Source of the DNA: Candidatus Methanoperedens sp. BLZ2
GTDB taxonomy: Archaea; Halobacteriota; Methanosarcinia; Methanosarcinales; Methanoperedenaceae
Direction: 5' to 3'
Assembly: GCF_002487355.1 (NCBI RefSeq)
Contig: NZ_NTMG01000017.1
Span: 62,001-126,000 of the forward strand
DNA: 64,000 nucleotides
The translations under genes were made by a program, and so were the position numbers. Positions within the stretch are counted from its first letter, which is position 1. Every line of letters starts with the position of its first letter. Of this stretch, positions 20,501 through 28,772 are shown piece after piece. A model generated the notes under the pieces. That model had not been told where the DNA came from. It worked only from the letters and a program-made list of their open reading frames with translations, and made no database searches.

Positions 20501-21042
20501 AATGATTCTTTCCCACGATTGAGATATCTTTCCGGCATTCTCCCATTTTCGTCCCTCGGAAATCCGGCGTCAACCCAGTTTTTGAATCCCTCCCTTATCA
20601 TCGGATATTTCACTCTCCTCGGCCCATAGATCTTTCGAACCATCACAAGCCCTTTCTGGCATAAGCGTGGGTCCCAGCGATGGGAGGCCTGGTTCCCGTA
20701 AACATCTTTAGCCTTGCCATAGCCATAGCTTGGGCCTATCCTGGTAATGATGTCATTCTTTACATATCCCCTCAAAAGGCAGTTATGGGTATCGTTCGGA
20801 GCGCATAGAAAATGAACCGTAGAATCGTATTTAAACTGATCGCGGTATATCTTCTCCCAATCCCTGTCAGGGTAAAAGTCAAGAGGATTATCGATCTCAG
20901 GGATAAATTTGAAAGCAGCAAGTACGGGGTTACTCATACCGAGTGCTGCAACTGCAGCTGCGGAAATTTTTATAAAATTTCTTCGCGTTATTTTTTCTAT
21001 AGTCGGAACAGTACTATGTTGGGCATCTATTAAAGAACTCAT
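17578..21042 (-). CDS. narG: nitrate reductase-like catalytic molybdopterin subunit
   Basis: This 1154-residue type II DMSO-reductase-family subunit starts with a Tat signal TRRNFIKISAAAVAALG (about 19-35). The FS0 cluster region reads CAPNDTHNC (about 81-89) with a later RLCQKG, rather than the HxxxCxxxC of E. coli NarG; archaeal and extracytoplasmic members often differ here. The segment ICWGMNWISTKMPDAHW (about 317) contains the Asp expected to bind Mo. The C-terminal molybdopterin half is intact to residue 1154. In anaerobic methane oxidisers of this type the enzyme reduces nitrate outside the cytoplasm. Selenate or chlorate activity cannot be excluded from sequence. Its ATG overlaps the stop of a short upstream ORF. 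Confidence 0.85.
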   Translation of the reverse strand: MSSLIDAQHSTVPTIEKITRRNFIKISAAAVAALGMSNPVLAAFKFIPEIDNPLDFYPDRDWEKIYRDQFKYDSTVHFLCAPNDTHNCLLRGYVKNDIITRIGPSYGYGKAKDVYGNQASHRWDPRLCQKGLVMVRKIYGPRRVKYPMIREGFKNWVDAGFPRDENGRMPERYLNRGKESFIRVTFEEACEIVAKSAVNIATTYSGKTGENLLKKQGYDESMIEEMQGAGTQTLKLRGGMAFLGATRIFGMYRFANSLALLDDKIRKVGKEKALGGRGFDSYSWHTDLPPGHTMTCGHQTMDFDLSTVENSNLVICWGMNWISTKMPDAHWLTEARLKGTKVVTVACEYQSTSNKADNVIVIRPGSDTAFALGLTNIIISENLYDTDFVRGHTDMPLLVRMDTLKLLKPQDIIVDYQPSELKKTTILKQGENALPNTEQDRQITTEKLRNEWGDFIAWNSDTNQTEIVTRDDAATIKNFALEGEFTVDALDGKKISVRPVFDMLKEHASYFTPEVVSDLCSVNQDAITWLAREIAKNKSKTLVPVGMGPNHFYNGDLSGRAIFLVCALTKNIGFHGGNIGSFSGNYRGAYFNGLPYYIAEDPFDIELDPAKTPRHKDYYKYESAHYLNYGDRPLRAGDKLFTGKSHMPTPTKFFWFNNGNSILGNLKWHHDFVMNTLPKIECVVVNEWWWTASCEYADVVFAIDSWAELKYPDMTAAVTNPFLSIFPRTSLKKVHDTRSDIEVLAGVGKAMAKVTEDARFDDYWKFVNEQNVEVYLQRIIDHSSTLKGYKIEELEANAIEGIPALIMLRTYPKAMGWEQSVDNKPHYTKSGRMEFYRDEDEFIEYGENIPIHREPIDSTIYEPNVIVCGGTNLIRPKSPEKYGLSRDDLSCEVRQVRNVIIQPAQVTKTVHPLRKNGFSLVYITPKYRHGAHTTPVDIDLMSLWFGPFGDISRRDKRMPWVGEGYVDLNPVDAKELGIADGDYVYIDADPDDRPFRGWQNKPDDHRVHRAMMRARYYMGIPRGIARSWHNMFVATYGSVEGHETNPDKLARNPRTGYQAMFRYGSHQSATRAWLKPTLMTDSMARKDYFGQKIGKGFAADVYCTVGAPKEAFVKATKAEQGGVEHALWRPAELGFRPGYEGEAIKKFLKGGFSL

Positions 21043-21143
21043 GGGACGTATCCCGTCCCATCAAATATCGATCTTTTTTTCCAAATTAATTTCCGCTCAA
21101 TAGAATCTCTATACAACTGATACTTTATTCCAGGCATTGTCAT
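21039..21143 (-). CDS. 34-residue short ORF translationally coupled to narG
   Basis: Too short for routine gene calling, this ORF encodes MTMPGIKYQLYRDSIERK and 16 more residues ending GTGYVP. A strong ribosome site (AGGAGA, 21151-21156) lies 8 bases before its ATG. Its TGA overlaps the narG ATG as ATGA, the same coupling used throughout the operon, while narG itself has no good ribosome site. So narG translation probably depends on it. An in-frame ATG at 21164 would add seven residues. The peptide is basic with no membrane segment; it may be a real small subunit or purely a leader. I do not know a homologue. Confidence 0.62.
   Translation of the reverse strand: MTMPGIKYQLYRDSIERKLIWKKRSIFDGTGYVP
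21041..21061 (-). promoter_or_regulatory. hairpin covering the narG start codon
   Basis: ATGGGACG, five bases, CGTCCCAT form a perfect 8-bp stem whose foot includes the AT of the narG ATG. In the transcript it would hide the narG start unless ribosomes translating the short upstream ORF open it. This is a translational-coupling device by inference. It lies inside the last codons of that ORF. Confidence 0.5.
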
Positions 21144-21210
21144 GAATTCATCTCCTATCTTCATTTTTTAAAAGTCACATCCGCATATGGTTTTATGAAT
21201 TGTCAACGTA

Positions 21211-21218
21211 AATATATA
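21211..21218 (-). promoter_or_regulatory. candidate TATA box of the nitrate-reductase operon
   Basis: On the minus strand the sequence reads GGGTATATATTTACG, the best archaeal TATA-like element between the cooS terminator and the short ORF. Transcription starting about 25 bases later (near 21190) would give a leader of roughly 45 bases before the ORF at 21143. A GTTATAGTTCAT segment just upstream could bind a regulator, but I recognise no known operator. Confidence 0.45.
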
Positions 21219-21275
21219 CCCGTTATGAACTATAACTCAAAGTTACATTTTCAACTATACCCTATAGAAAAATAA

Positions 21276-21297
21276 TGCGCCGGGCTTGCAGCGCATC
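21276..21297 (-). terminator. hairpin after the first cooS gene
   Basis: ATGCGC and GCGCAT are perfect arms around a 10-base loop, followed on the minus strand by a T-rich run (TTATTTTT). It lies 26 bases past the cooS stop and fits a terminator. A GATGC/GCATC stem of similar design ends the second cooS gene. Confidence 0.5.
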
Positions 21298-21322
21298 GTT
21301 TTCATAGTATCCTGGTTTGCAT

Positions 21323-23251
21323 TCAGACTGGAAGTCCCAGAGCCTTTCTCTTTGTGTTGATGTGGGCTTCGATGGCATCAGCAGCCTTTACAGGATCAAG
21401 CTCCACAAGCACCTTACCGCCGGTCAGTGATTCCACGTCGTTCGTGAGTACCTTTGCCACGAGCGGCGCTCCGGTGACCGGGGGCACTGGCGCGAGGTGG
21501 AGCAGCAATCCGAAGGCAACTGCGAATGCACCGTCAGCGACCGCCTTCTGCTCAAGATATTCAGGTGCGGATGCCGCGACTGGCAGAGCACTTGGATCAA
21601 CTCCGAGAGCAGCTGCTATCTCGGTAACGGCAACGCCTATTCTCCCTATGTCCACGCATGAACCATAGTTGAGACACGGAGGTATATGCAGTGATCTGCA
21701 AACCGCTTTCAGACCTTCGCCTGCCTGGTCAGCTGCTTCCGGCTTCATTAGCCCTTCTATCTGAATTGCAGAACTTACACAGCCCGCGTTTATTACCAGT
21801 ATATTGCGCTTGATGAGCTCGCGCGAGAGCTTGACCGACACAGTATCGTGTTTTGTCTTTGCCGTGGTGCACCCCACAACTGCAACAATACCTTTTACGC
21901 TTCCAGCCTTTATCGCGTCGATGAGAGGATTCCAGGTTCCCCCCAGGGCAGCTTTACAGCTTTCAACCGAGAAGCCTGCCATCACCTCAGATTTATACTT
22001 TGGTATATGGACCTTGCTTTTATCCCTCATCTTGTATGCATCGATAGACATCTTCACTATCTGCATAGCCTGCTCATCCGCTTTTTCCGGATTGAAATCA
22101 AGGTGGTCTGTAACCCCTGCCATCCTGACAAGCTTATCCACTGAGATGACCCTGGTGTGGAAGTGGTCTGCCATGTTCTTAAGCCCTGGTGTCGAGCAGT
22201 TGAGGTCCATCATCACAAGGTCAATTGCCCCTGTGGCGATGAGGTACTCCTGGTTTATCCAGTTGCCTGTCTGTCCTGCGAATCCCTTTGCACTCGTTGC
22301 AGAGCGCTGCATGAGTTCCTGGCCTGTACACATGGAACCGAGAAGCTTTATATCCGATGCTCCCGCCTCTTTTGCCAGTTTCTGCATCTCAGAGCTCTGC
22401 GTTGCCCGAAGAACTGCTGTTGCCATAAGCGGAACATGCCCGTGTGCAACGATATTTACCGCCTTTGGATCTATGATGCCAAGATCGGCTGAGGAGGTTG
22501 TTGGAGTCGGAGTTCCAAGCAGTATATCCTGTAAGGTGATCGTTGCGACAAGGCCCATGTAACCTGTGGCTATTCCCACTTTGAGAGTTGTAAGCAGAAG
22601 GTCTACCGGGTCTGTGTCTATGGATGTGAGCGTCTTTGTCATTGCATCTCCCACTTCCGCATACGTGCCGCCTGGCATTATTCCGAGCTTTTTCCATACC
22701 TCAAGCCTTGTCTTTGGTGCGAACTTTTCCACAAGGAGAAGCGGTTCATCTGCACTCTTCTTGACCTCTGAAAGAACAGCATCAGCAAGAGCGATTGCAA
22801 GGTCTTCAGTTGATTTATTTGTATCAAGTCCAAGCGCACCGGCGACAGACTTGAGTTTTCCTGGGTCCTGTATCTTGAATGTGGTCTTTCCCTGTGCTGT
22901 TGCCTTGAGGGTTTTTGCTATCATCTCAAGATGGTGGGTGTAGGCTGCTGAGCCTCCTGCTGTAAGTCTGAGGAAGTTCCTGGCAGCGATGACATCCGCG
23001 GTTGCGCCGCAAATGCCGACTGTGGCCTTATTCGTTATTCTGCATGGGCCATGGCTGCACAACTGGCAGCATATGCCCTGCGCACCGTAAGTACACTGGG
23101 GCTGCTGGGCATTGTACCGGTCGAAGATGGTGGGGATGTTCATCTTGCCTGTTCTTTCATACATTTCCAGGGTGGATTTATGAACTGAAGCATTTTCTTT
23201 TTCGTTCTCTTTTCGGTTTCCAATTCCAAGTTTATTTAGTATATCAACCAT
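21323..23251 (-). CDS. cooS: anaerobic Ni-CO dehydrogenase catalytic subunit (copy 1)
   Basis: CooS interconverts CO and CO2 at a Ni-Fe-S C-cluster. The 642-residue protein has the full family length. CTYGAQGICCQLCSHGPCRI (about 53-72) supplies the D- and B-cluster cysteines, HGHVPLMATAVL (about 265) includes the C-cluster histidine region, and later cysteines (SMCTGQ, NCSTPG, CTTAK, NAGCVSS, GSCVD) are in family positions. It is monofunctional in type rather than the archaeal CdhA alpha subunit. A second, divergent copy lies at 26797-28746. A ribosome site GGAGGG is 10 bases upstream. Electron partner is uncertain; the nearby Fe-S protein is a candidate. Confidence 0.92.
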   Translation of the reverse strand: MVDILNKLGIGNRKENEKENASVHKSTLEMYERTGKMNIPTIFDRYNAQQPQCTYGAQGICCQLCSHGPCRITNKATVGICGATADVIAARNFLRLTAGGSAAYTHHLEMIAKTLKATAQGKTTFKIQDPGKLKSVAGALGLDTNKSTEDLAIALADAVLSEVKKSADEPLLLVEKFAPKTRLEVWKKLGIMPGGTYAEVGDAMTKTLTSIDTDPVDLLLTTLKVGIATGYMGLVATITLQDILLGTPTPTTSSADLGIIDPKAVNIVAHGHVPLMATAVLRATQSSEMQKLAKEAGASDIKLLGSMCTGQELMQRSATSAKGFAGQTGNWINQEYLIATGAIDLVMMDLNCSTPGLKNMADHFHTRVISVDKLVRMAGVTDHLDFNPEKADEQAMQIVKMSIDAYKMRDKSKVHIPKYKSEVMAGFSVESCKAALGGTWNPLIDAIKAGSVKGIVAVVGCTTAKTKHDTVSVKLSRELIKRNILVINAGCVSSAIQIEGLMKPEAADQAGEGLKAVCRSLHIPPCLNYGSCVDIGRIGVAVTEIAAALGVDPSALPVAASAPEYLEQKAVADGAFAVAFGLLLHLAPVPPVTGAPLVAKVLTNDVESLTGGKVLVELDPVKAADAIEAHINTKRKALGLPV

Positions 23252-23365
23252 TTTGAGTTGCCCTCCTGTTTTCGGGTAATACTAACTTAAACCATATAAT
23301 GTATAAACTTAATTACTATGAATGATAGGTAAAAAATCGAAATGAGCTATTAATTATGAAATAAA

Positions 23366-24862
23366 TCAATTTTCTTTTGAATTTTTATAATGCTCGATGC
23401 GCTTTCCCAGAACGCATTTTCCACCCCTTATTCCCCCGATCGGATTACCCGGGACTCCCAGTGAGTTCATACAGCGAGCCATAACTCCGGCGCCGCGGGC
23501 AAGGCCATCATCCACGAAAACCACATGGTTTCTTGCATTATCATAAATCCCAAGTTTCTCTATCTCATCCAGTATCAGGTACGGCTTGCAGCCTGTGATG
23601 GCTGCCCTGCCTGTTAACCCGATAGATGTTTTCTCAGAGATCAGATGATTATCAAGGCTCAATTTTACAAGCCTCTTTACCATCATCGCAGAAACAAGAT
23701 CAAGAGTTGCAAACATCGTTTTTAAACCGTGCTTTGAATATATTTCAACGCCGATATCGGTGAGTTTGGGCATAAAGCTTCCATTAACACCAACATCACA
23801 TCCTATGAGCGTGACACCTATATCTCTTGCTGCGGCAGGATCTACAGGCACACTTCCGTATTTATCCCTATCCTGTGGCACTAGATCGATAGTTATCAAA
23901 GAATCGATAGCATGGGCATATTTTTTAATAATACTTTTTTTCGTGAGCCAGATAAATATCTCCCTTTTATCTTTAAATAGATCAAGCGCAGCACCATATC
24001 TCTTATCCACAAGGTCGGTTCCTTTTATCACAGCATCAGGGATCGCACCTGCATAACCGCACAGGTTAGCAATGGTTCTGGCATAAGGGGTATCATCATT
24101 GGTGATGCGGCCTTTAAGGGTGGTGCCAAAATCCATCGAAAAAACAGGATTCCTGAAATCCACACCCGTCCATTTGGCACCCTCCTTGATCCCGGCTGTC
24201 GCAAGCTCACCTTCCATCTCGTTTGCCACTATCTCTACTCCAGTGGAACCAATGGGGGGTAGAACCCCTCCCACAGCGCCTGTAAAGACTACTTTATCAA
24301 TAAAACTGTGGGATTTGAACTTAACAGGCACATTATCGATAGACATAGCTGGAACCATTTTTTTAGGGGGAATACCTGCAAGAAGACATCCGTCGGCCAG
24401 GGCTTTTACGAATTCCCCCACCTCATGAGGGGATGAAAAACCTGCAACAACACCTGTTGATCTCACTGCAAAATCAAGGTCTGTCCTGATATCGAGATTT
24501 ACATCCTCATGCGCCTCGATCAGGGTATCCCGGACTAATTCAGAAATAGATTCCCTTGTCAGTGCTACACCACTCAATGTTGTGCCAAAGATCCGCTCAT
24601 TTGGTTTTGGTTTTCGCACATTACGTGTCATTCTCACGGTCTTGTTTACAAGACGTGAGCGACCATCTTTCATGTTTGTTGCGGTCAGGATGCACTTTGT
24701 TGTGGTGTTTCCTACTTCAATGGATGCTACCAGGAAGAACGGGATCGTTTCAGCCAACCTGTATGGGTCTGCCTTCAATTCGACAGGACGTATGGGCTGG
24801 CTCTCTGCTATCCTTGGTTTTGGGCCGAAAGAGCATTCCAGGATCAGCTTGATCGGGTTCAT
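23366..24862 (-). CDS. methanogenesis marker protein 14 (DUF2114)
   Basis: This 498-residue protein matches the methanogenesis marker 14 family, whose members are found in methanogens and relatives and have no assigned reaction. The fold looks like an ASKHA/ATPase-type activator: VASIEVGNTTTKCILTATN (about 47-65) resembles a phosphate-1 loop and FSMDFGTTLKGRITND (about 240-255) a phosphate-2 loop. VFVDDGLARGAGVMAR lies near 457. By analogy with ATP-driven activators of metalloenzymes it could mature a redox enzyme (inference). It begins one base into the DUF1894 stop, with GAGGTATA as ribosome site, so the two are co-translated. It supports a methanogen-lineage host. Confidence 0.82.
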   Translation of the reverse strand: MNPIKLILECSFGPKPRIAESQPIRPVELKADPYRLAETIPFFLVASIEVGNTTTKCILTATNMKDGRSRLVNKTVRMTRNVRKPKPNERIFGTTLSGVALTRESISELVRDTLIEAHEDVNLDIRTDLDFAVRSTGVVAGFSSPHEVGEFVKALADGCLLAGIPPKKMVPAMSIDNVPVKFKSHSFIDKVVFTGAVGGVLPPIGSTGVEIVANEMEGELATAGIKEGAKWTGVDFRNPVFSMDFGTTLKGRITNDDTPYARTIANLCGYAGAIPDAVIKGTDLVDKRYGAALDLFKDKREIFIWLTKKSIIKKYAHAIDSLITIDLVPQDRDKYGSVPVDPAAARDIGVTLIGCDVGVNGSFMPKLTDIGVEIYSKHGLKTMFATLDLVSAMMVKRLVKLSLDNHLISEKTSIGLTGRAAITGCKPYLILDEIEKLGIYDNARNHVVFVDDGLARGAGVMARCMNSLGVPGNPIGGIRGGKCVLGKRIEHYKNSKEN

Positions 24863-25137
24863 TATATACCTCCGGCTCTAAGTCTTTCAACTTCCACCTT
24901 TCCTTTGATCTTTAGAACAAAGCTTCCATGGCACGGTTTGACGTATGGCATGATAATATAATCATTATCCACTGCAACAGGAATTGGATTGATCCCGATC
25001 AAATATGTATTGAAAATCATGTATCCCTGGCGCACATAATATATTTCTTTAAAATTTTTCTTTATGTAATCAGCACATTCCTTTATGGAACTGTTTGGTA
25101 GCAGTATCTCATAATCCAGTTCATCAATACAGCTCAT
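24862..25137 (-). CDS. DUF1894 family small protein
   Basis: This 91-residue protein begins MSCIDELDYEILLPNSSIKE and contains VKPCHGSFVLKIKG, the pattern of the DUF1894 family (PF08979), known mainly from methanogenic archaea and commonly next to methanogenesis marker 14. Function is unknown; two conserved cysteines (about residues 3 and 69) may bind metal. It overlaps marker 14 by one base and follows the Fe-S protein gene by 65 bases on the same strand. The pair is a lineage marker more than a functional clue. Confidence 0.75.
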   Translation of the reverse strand: MSCIDELDYEILLPNSSIKECADYIKKNFKEIYYVRQGYMIFNTYLIGINPIPVAVDNDYIIMPYVKPCHGSFVLKIKGKVEVERLRAGGI

Positions 25138-25202
25138 GTCACTATCTCATCATTCAAGTTATATTCATGCCTCTGGATAGTGCTTTCACGTCCGCAGTAG
25201 AT

Positions 25203-25946
25203 TTATTGTTTTTCACCCTTTATCGTTATTACCGTCTGCCTGATGGGCAGAACCTTCCCGGACTTCTTTACCGCCTCTTCTACGATTCTTTGCAATCCAA
25301 AACAGCAGGGGACTTCCATGTTGACAAGAGTGATGCTTTTGATATTGCTGGTCTTGATCAATTCGGTCAATTTATCTATATAGAAATCCGCATCATCCAG
25401 CTTGGGACACCCTATAACAAGCGACTTTCCTGCAAGGAAATCCTGATGGAAATTCGGGTATGCAAATGGAACGCAATCAGCTGCTACGAGAAGGTCCGCG
25501 TCCTTGAAATACGATGCCTGTGGAGAAACAAGTGTAAGCTGTACAGGCCACTGCCTCAATTGAGGTTCCTGCCTCTGTGAAGTTGTGGCGTTTGAGCTTT
25601 GTCCGCTCCTGAAATCCATTGCCATGCTGCCCGGACATCCTCGTGGCCCTGCCCCAGGCATCGTTCCGCGGGGTACTCCCTTATGTACCCTATTGGGCTT
25701 TTCTTCCGTAACATTCAGATGCATCTTTACCGCCTCCTCATCAAACTCCAGCGCATCCCTTTCGATTACTCTGATTGCATCCTGGGGACAGTGTCCAAGA
25801 CATGCGCCAAGTCCATCGCAGAACTTATCATCCAATAGTTTTGCTTTCCCGTCAATTATCTTAATTGCTCCTTCGGCACAGTTAGGTATGCATTCACCGC
25901 AGCCATTACACTTTTCTTCATCAATAGATACTATCTTTCTTTTCAT
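25203..25946 (-). CDS. double-cluster ferredoxin fused to a conserved redox-associated domain
   Basis: This 247-residue cytoplasmic protein has two N-terminal Fe-S motifs, CNGCGECIPNCAEGAI (about 13-28) and CDGLGACLGHCPQDAI (about 43-58). A linker with GPRGCPGSMAMDF (about 100) follows, then a C-terminal alpha/beta domain with AADCVPFAYPNFH and VIGCPKLDD (about 155-180) and MEVPCCFGLQ (about 208). Proteins of this architecture accompany CooS and hybrid-cluster proteins in methanogens and clostridia; their role is unproven, likely electron transfer or a redox sensor. It is first gene of the run with DUF1894 and marker 14, divergent from the Lrp-like regulator. Confidence 0.75.
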   Translation of the reverse strand: MKRKIVSIDEEKCNGCGECIPNCAEGAIKIIDGKAKLLDDKFCDGLGACLGHCPQDAIRVIERDALEFDEEAVKMHLNVTEEKPNRVHKGVPRGTMPGAGPRGCPGSMAMDFRSGQSSNATTSQRQEPQLRQWPVQLTLVSPQASYFKDADLLVAADCVPFAYPNFHQDFLAGKSLVIGCPKLDDADFYIDKLTELIKTSNIKSITLVNMEVPCCFGLQRIVEEAVKKSGKVLPIRQTVITIKGEKQ

Positions 25947-26071
25947 ATTCTATCATACTAATATCTGATTTTATTTCTTATAAAGTTAATGGCTTTTAAA
26001 TATAGTTAAATTATAACATTGAATTCTGAATTATAGATAAATTATTTATACCACTTTGATAATTTAGATTT

Positions 26072-26650
26072 ATGCGAGATTTTCTTGACATTGATAAAAG
26101 AGATAGGGAGATATTGTCCCTGCTGGAAAAATCACCTGAAATGTCCCAGAATGATATGGCAGAAATACTTAAAATATCACAGCCATCTGTCAGCGCCAGG
26201 ATTCATAAATTAAAACAAAAAGGAGCTCTAGTTCATATCGTGGGAATGAATCTAAAAAAAGTTAAACTTCATATGGCAAAAGTTGATGTGACAGCTAACA
26301 ATACATCATCCCTACTTGATATTTTCAAGGACTGCCCGTACTTCTTAAACGGCCTGATCGTGTCAGGAAAACATAACCTGTGTCTTTTTTTCGTAAGCGA
26401 GGATATCGCTACTCTTGAGGCTATCGTGGATGGACATCTTCGGAACAACCCTTTAGTAAAGGAAGCGGAAGTCAGCATAGTAATTAGTCCGATGAAGGAT
26501 TTGATCATGCCATTAAGGATGAACTTTGATTTCAAAGACATTCCACCCTGCGGAAATCAATGTAAATGTGAGGATTGTCATCATCATATATCTAACAGAT
26601 GTCTGGGATGTCCTGTGACTAATAACTATAGCGGGAATATCTGGAAATAA
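26072..26650 (+). CDS. Lrp/AsnC-type regulator with C-terminal cysteine cluster
   Basis: This 192-residue DNA-binding protein has an N-terminal winged helix (DRDILSLL-like start, QNDMAEILKISQPSVSARIHKLKQKG at 26-51) and a RAM-like alpha/beta sensor domain (about 65-140). The unusual tail is rich in Cys and His: CGNQCKCEDCHHH...CLGCPV (about 158-182), suitable for a metal or Fe-S cluster. It lies between two cooS regions and is divergent from the Fe-S protein, so regulation of CO metabolism in response to redox or metal is a fair guess. The 125-base divergent gap probably holds its operators. No Shine-Dalgarno is clear. Confidence 0.75.
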   Translation: MRDFLDIDKRDREILSLLEKSPEMSQNDMAEILKISQPSVSARIHKLKQKGALVHIVGMNLKKVKLHMAKVDVTANNTSSLLDIFKDCPYFLNGLIVSGKHNLCLFFVSEDIATLEAIVDGHLRNNPLVKEAEVSIVISPMKDLIMPLRMNFDFKDIPPCGNQCKCEDCHHHISNRCLGCPVTNNYSGNIWK

Positions 26651-26796
26651 GCACTATTTCAGTAATCACCTATTCGATTCTGATATATATTGTATTTTTA
26701 TATAGGCAATTTCCAGTTATTTATTATAATTTATAGTCAGCAAGTATATACATTCTGAAATCTATTATGAGTAAAAACATATCGGAGGTAAAATAT

Positions 26797-28746
26797 ATGA
26801 GTTTTTTAGAGAAAATTGGAATCGGAACTAAAAAAGAGGAAATAAAAGTGGATATAAAAGAGAATAAACCTGAGGACGTAAGTGCACATCTATCAGTGAT
26901 CCAGATGCACAAAATATTGCATAAAGATAATATAACCAACAGTTTTGATAGAGCCCTTGCCCAGGGAAAACGCTGTTCATTCTGCGAACAGGGCATAAGC
27001 TGCCAGCTTTGCAGCAATGGCCCATGCAGGATAAAACCTGGCGTGGATCGTGGAGTATGCGGGATTGATGCCGATGCCATGGCCATGAGGAATATGATGT
27101 TCCTGAATACCATGGGAATAGCAGCGTATACCTATCATGCCAAGGAAGTCGCAAAAACATTAAGAGCAACAGCGCTTGGCAAAACGCCATTCAAGATCAC
27201 CGATGAAGCAAAACTTAGAAGCTTTGCCGGTAAGCTGGGATTAAAAAATGATGGAAGTACAAATGATGTCGCAATAGCAGTAGCAGATGCGATGATTGCA
27301 GAAATAAACTCTGATTCTGACATCGAGCTTTCAAATGTTCTTCGTTTTGCACCAAAATCAAGAATAGACCTATGGAGAAAACTTGGGATCCTTCCGGGAG
27401 GACCGCTAAATGAAACCACGGATTGTGTCACAAGTTCAATGACAAATATTGACGGCGATTATGTTTCACTGGCTAAAAAGGCATTGCGCCTTGGTATTTC
27501 CTGCATTTACGGCTCACAGATACCACTTGAAATGGGACAGGATATTCTTTTCGGGACACCCAAACCGCATGCGGTTAATGTTGACCTTGGAATCATCGAC
27601 CCCGCATATGTAAATATTGCTGTAAACGGTCATGAACCCTTCATAGGTGTAGCTCTTATCAAAGCTGCCCATGAGGCGAAAAACCAGGAAACTGCCAGGA
27701 AAGCAGGTGGAAAAGGACTTCACATAATCGGTTCTATCGAGACAGGGCAGGAACTTGTCCAGAGGTACAATATTGATGATGTATTCGTCGGACTGACCGG
27801 TAACTGGCTTTCTATCGAACCAGCACTTGCAACAGGCGGCATCGATGTCCTTGCAATGGATATGAACTGTTCACCTCCGGGAATGGCAGAATACCAGGAT
27901 AAATACAATACAAGTCTCATTTCAGTATCTAAACTGATCAATGTTCCGGGCATGAAAGACCAGATCATATATAAACCTGAAGATGCAGCAGCCCAGGCGC
28001 AGAAACTCATAGATATCGCTATTGAGAACTTCAAGAAGAGAAAAGGAAAAACCACAACTCCATCAAGCAAGAAGCAGAATGCTGTGATCGGTTTCTCGAC
28101 AGAAGCATGCCTCGGTGCACTTGGCGGGACTCTTGATCCCCTGCTTGATGTTATCAAGAAAGGTACTCTAAAGGGTGTTGTTGCACTTGTCAGCTGCACA
28201 ACTCTTCGCGACGGCGGACAGGACATCAATACCTTGAAGATGGCGAGAGAGCTTATCAAAAGGGATATCCTCGTAATAAGCGCAGGATGTGGAAATGCTG
28301 CCCTCCAGGTCGGAGGACTTACCACACTTGAAGCAAAACAAGAAGCTGGTCCCGGGCTCAGGGCGGTTTGCGAACTGCTCAAGATCCCTCCGGTGCTGAG
28401 CTTTGGCACATGCACAGATACAGGAAGAATTGCCCTTCTTGTAACGGCTGTAGCAGATGCTCTTGGAGTTGACCCGTCCCAGCTTCCTGTTGCGGTGACG
28501 GCACCTGAGTATATGGAACAGAAAGCAACAATTGATGCGATCTTCGCACTCGCTTTTGGTCTATATACCCATGTTTCACCTCTCCCTCCAGTGGCAGGAG
28601 CTCCACGCCTCGTGAAACTCCTTACTGAAGACCTTGAGGGAATAACAGGCGGGAAGATCGCTGTAGAGACAGACATGGTTGACGCAGCAAATGGTATTGA
28701 AGCCCATATTATGAAGAAACGTGCGGCACTCGGATTGCCAGCTTAA
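26797..28746 (+). CDS. cooS: anaerobic Ni-CO dehydrogenase catalytic subunit (copy 2)
   Basis: This 649-residue CooS paralogue of the gene at 21323-23251 has the same N-terminal phrase (MSFLEKIGIGTKKEE against MVDILNKLGIGNRKEN) but is clearly diverged along its length. D/B-cluster region CSFCEQGISCQLCSNGPCRI is at about 62-81 and NGHEPFIGVAL gives the C-cluster His region. I choose the ATG at 26797, which has GGAGGT 7 bases upstream and matches the other copy, rather than the ATG 30 bases earlier. It is single-gene, with its own terminator. Having two copies suggests different conditions or electron partners. Confidence 0.92.
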   Translation: MSFLEKIGIGTKKEEIKVDIKENKPEDVSAHLSVIQMHKILHKDNITNSFDRALAQGKRCSFCEQGISCQLCSNGPCRIKPGVDRGVCGIDADAMAMRNMMFLNTMGIAAYTYHAKEVAKTLRATALGKTPFKITDEAKLRSFAGKLGLKNDGSTNDVAIAVADAMIAEINSDSDIELSNVLRFAPKSRIDLWRKLGILPGGPLNETTDCVTSSMTNIDGDYVSLAKKALRLGISCIYGSQIPLEMGQDILFGTPKPHAVNVDLGIIDPAYVNIAVNGHEPFIGVALIKAAHEAKNQETARKAGGKGLHIIGSIETGQELVQRYNIDDVFVGLTGNWLSIEPALATGGIDVLAMDMNCSPPGMAEYQDKYNTSLISVSKLINVPGMKDQIIYKPEDAAAQAQKLIDIAIENFKKRKGKTTTPSSKKQNAVIGFSTEACLGALGGTLDPLLDVIKKGTLKGVVALVSCTTLRDGGQDINTLKMARELIKRDILVISAGCGNAALQVGGLTTLEAKQEAGPGLRAVCELLKIPPVLSFGTCTDTGRIALLVTAVADALGVDPSQLPVAVTAPEYMEQKATIDAIFALAFGLYTHVSPLPPVAGAPRLVKLLTEDLEGITGGKIAVETDMVDAANGIEAHIMKKRAALGLPA

Positions 28747-28772
28747 CAGACTTACCTCCTATAAGAAAAAAG

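Noticed and set aside
21804-22562. A 252-codon plus-strand frame opposite the first cooS gene
   Set aside because: Antisense shadow; composition follows the codon positions of cooS.
27720-28676. A 318-codon minus-strand frame opposite the second cooS gene
   Set aside because: It is the antisense shadow of a strongly supported gene with complete cluster motifs.
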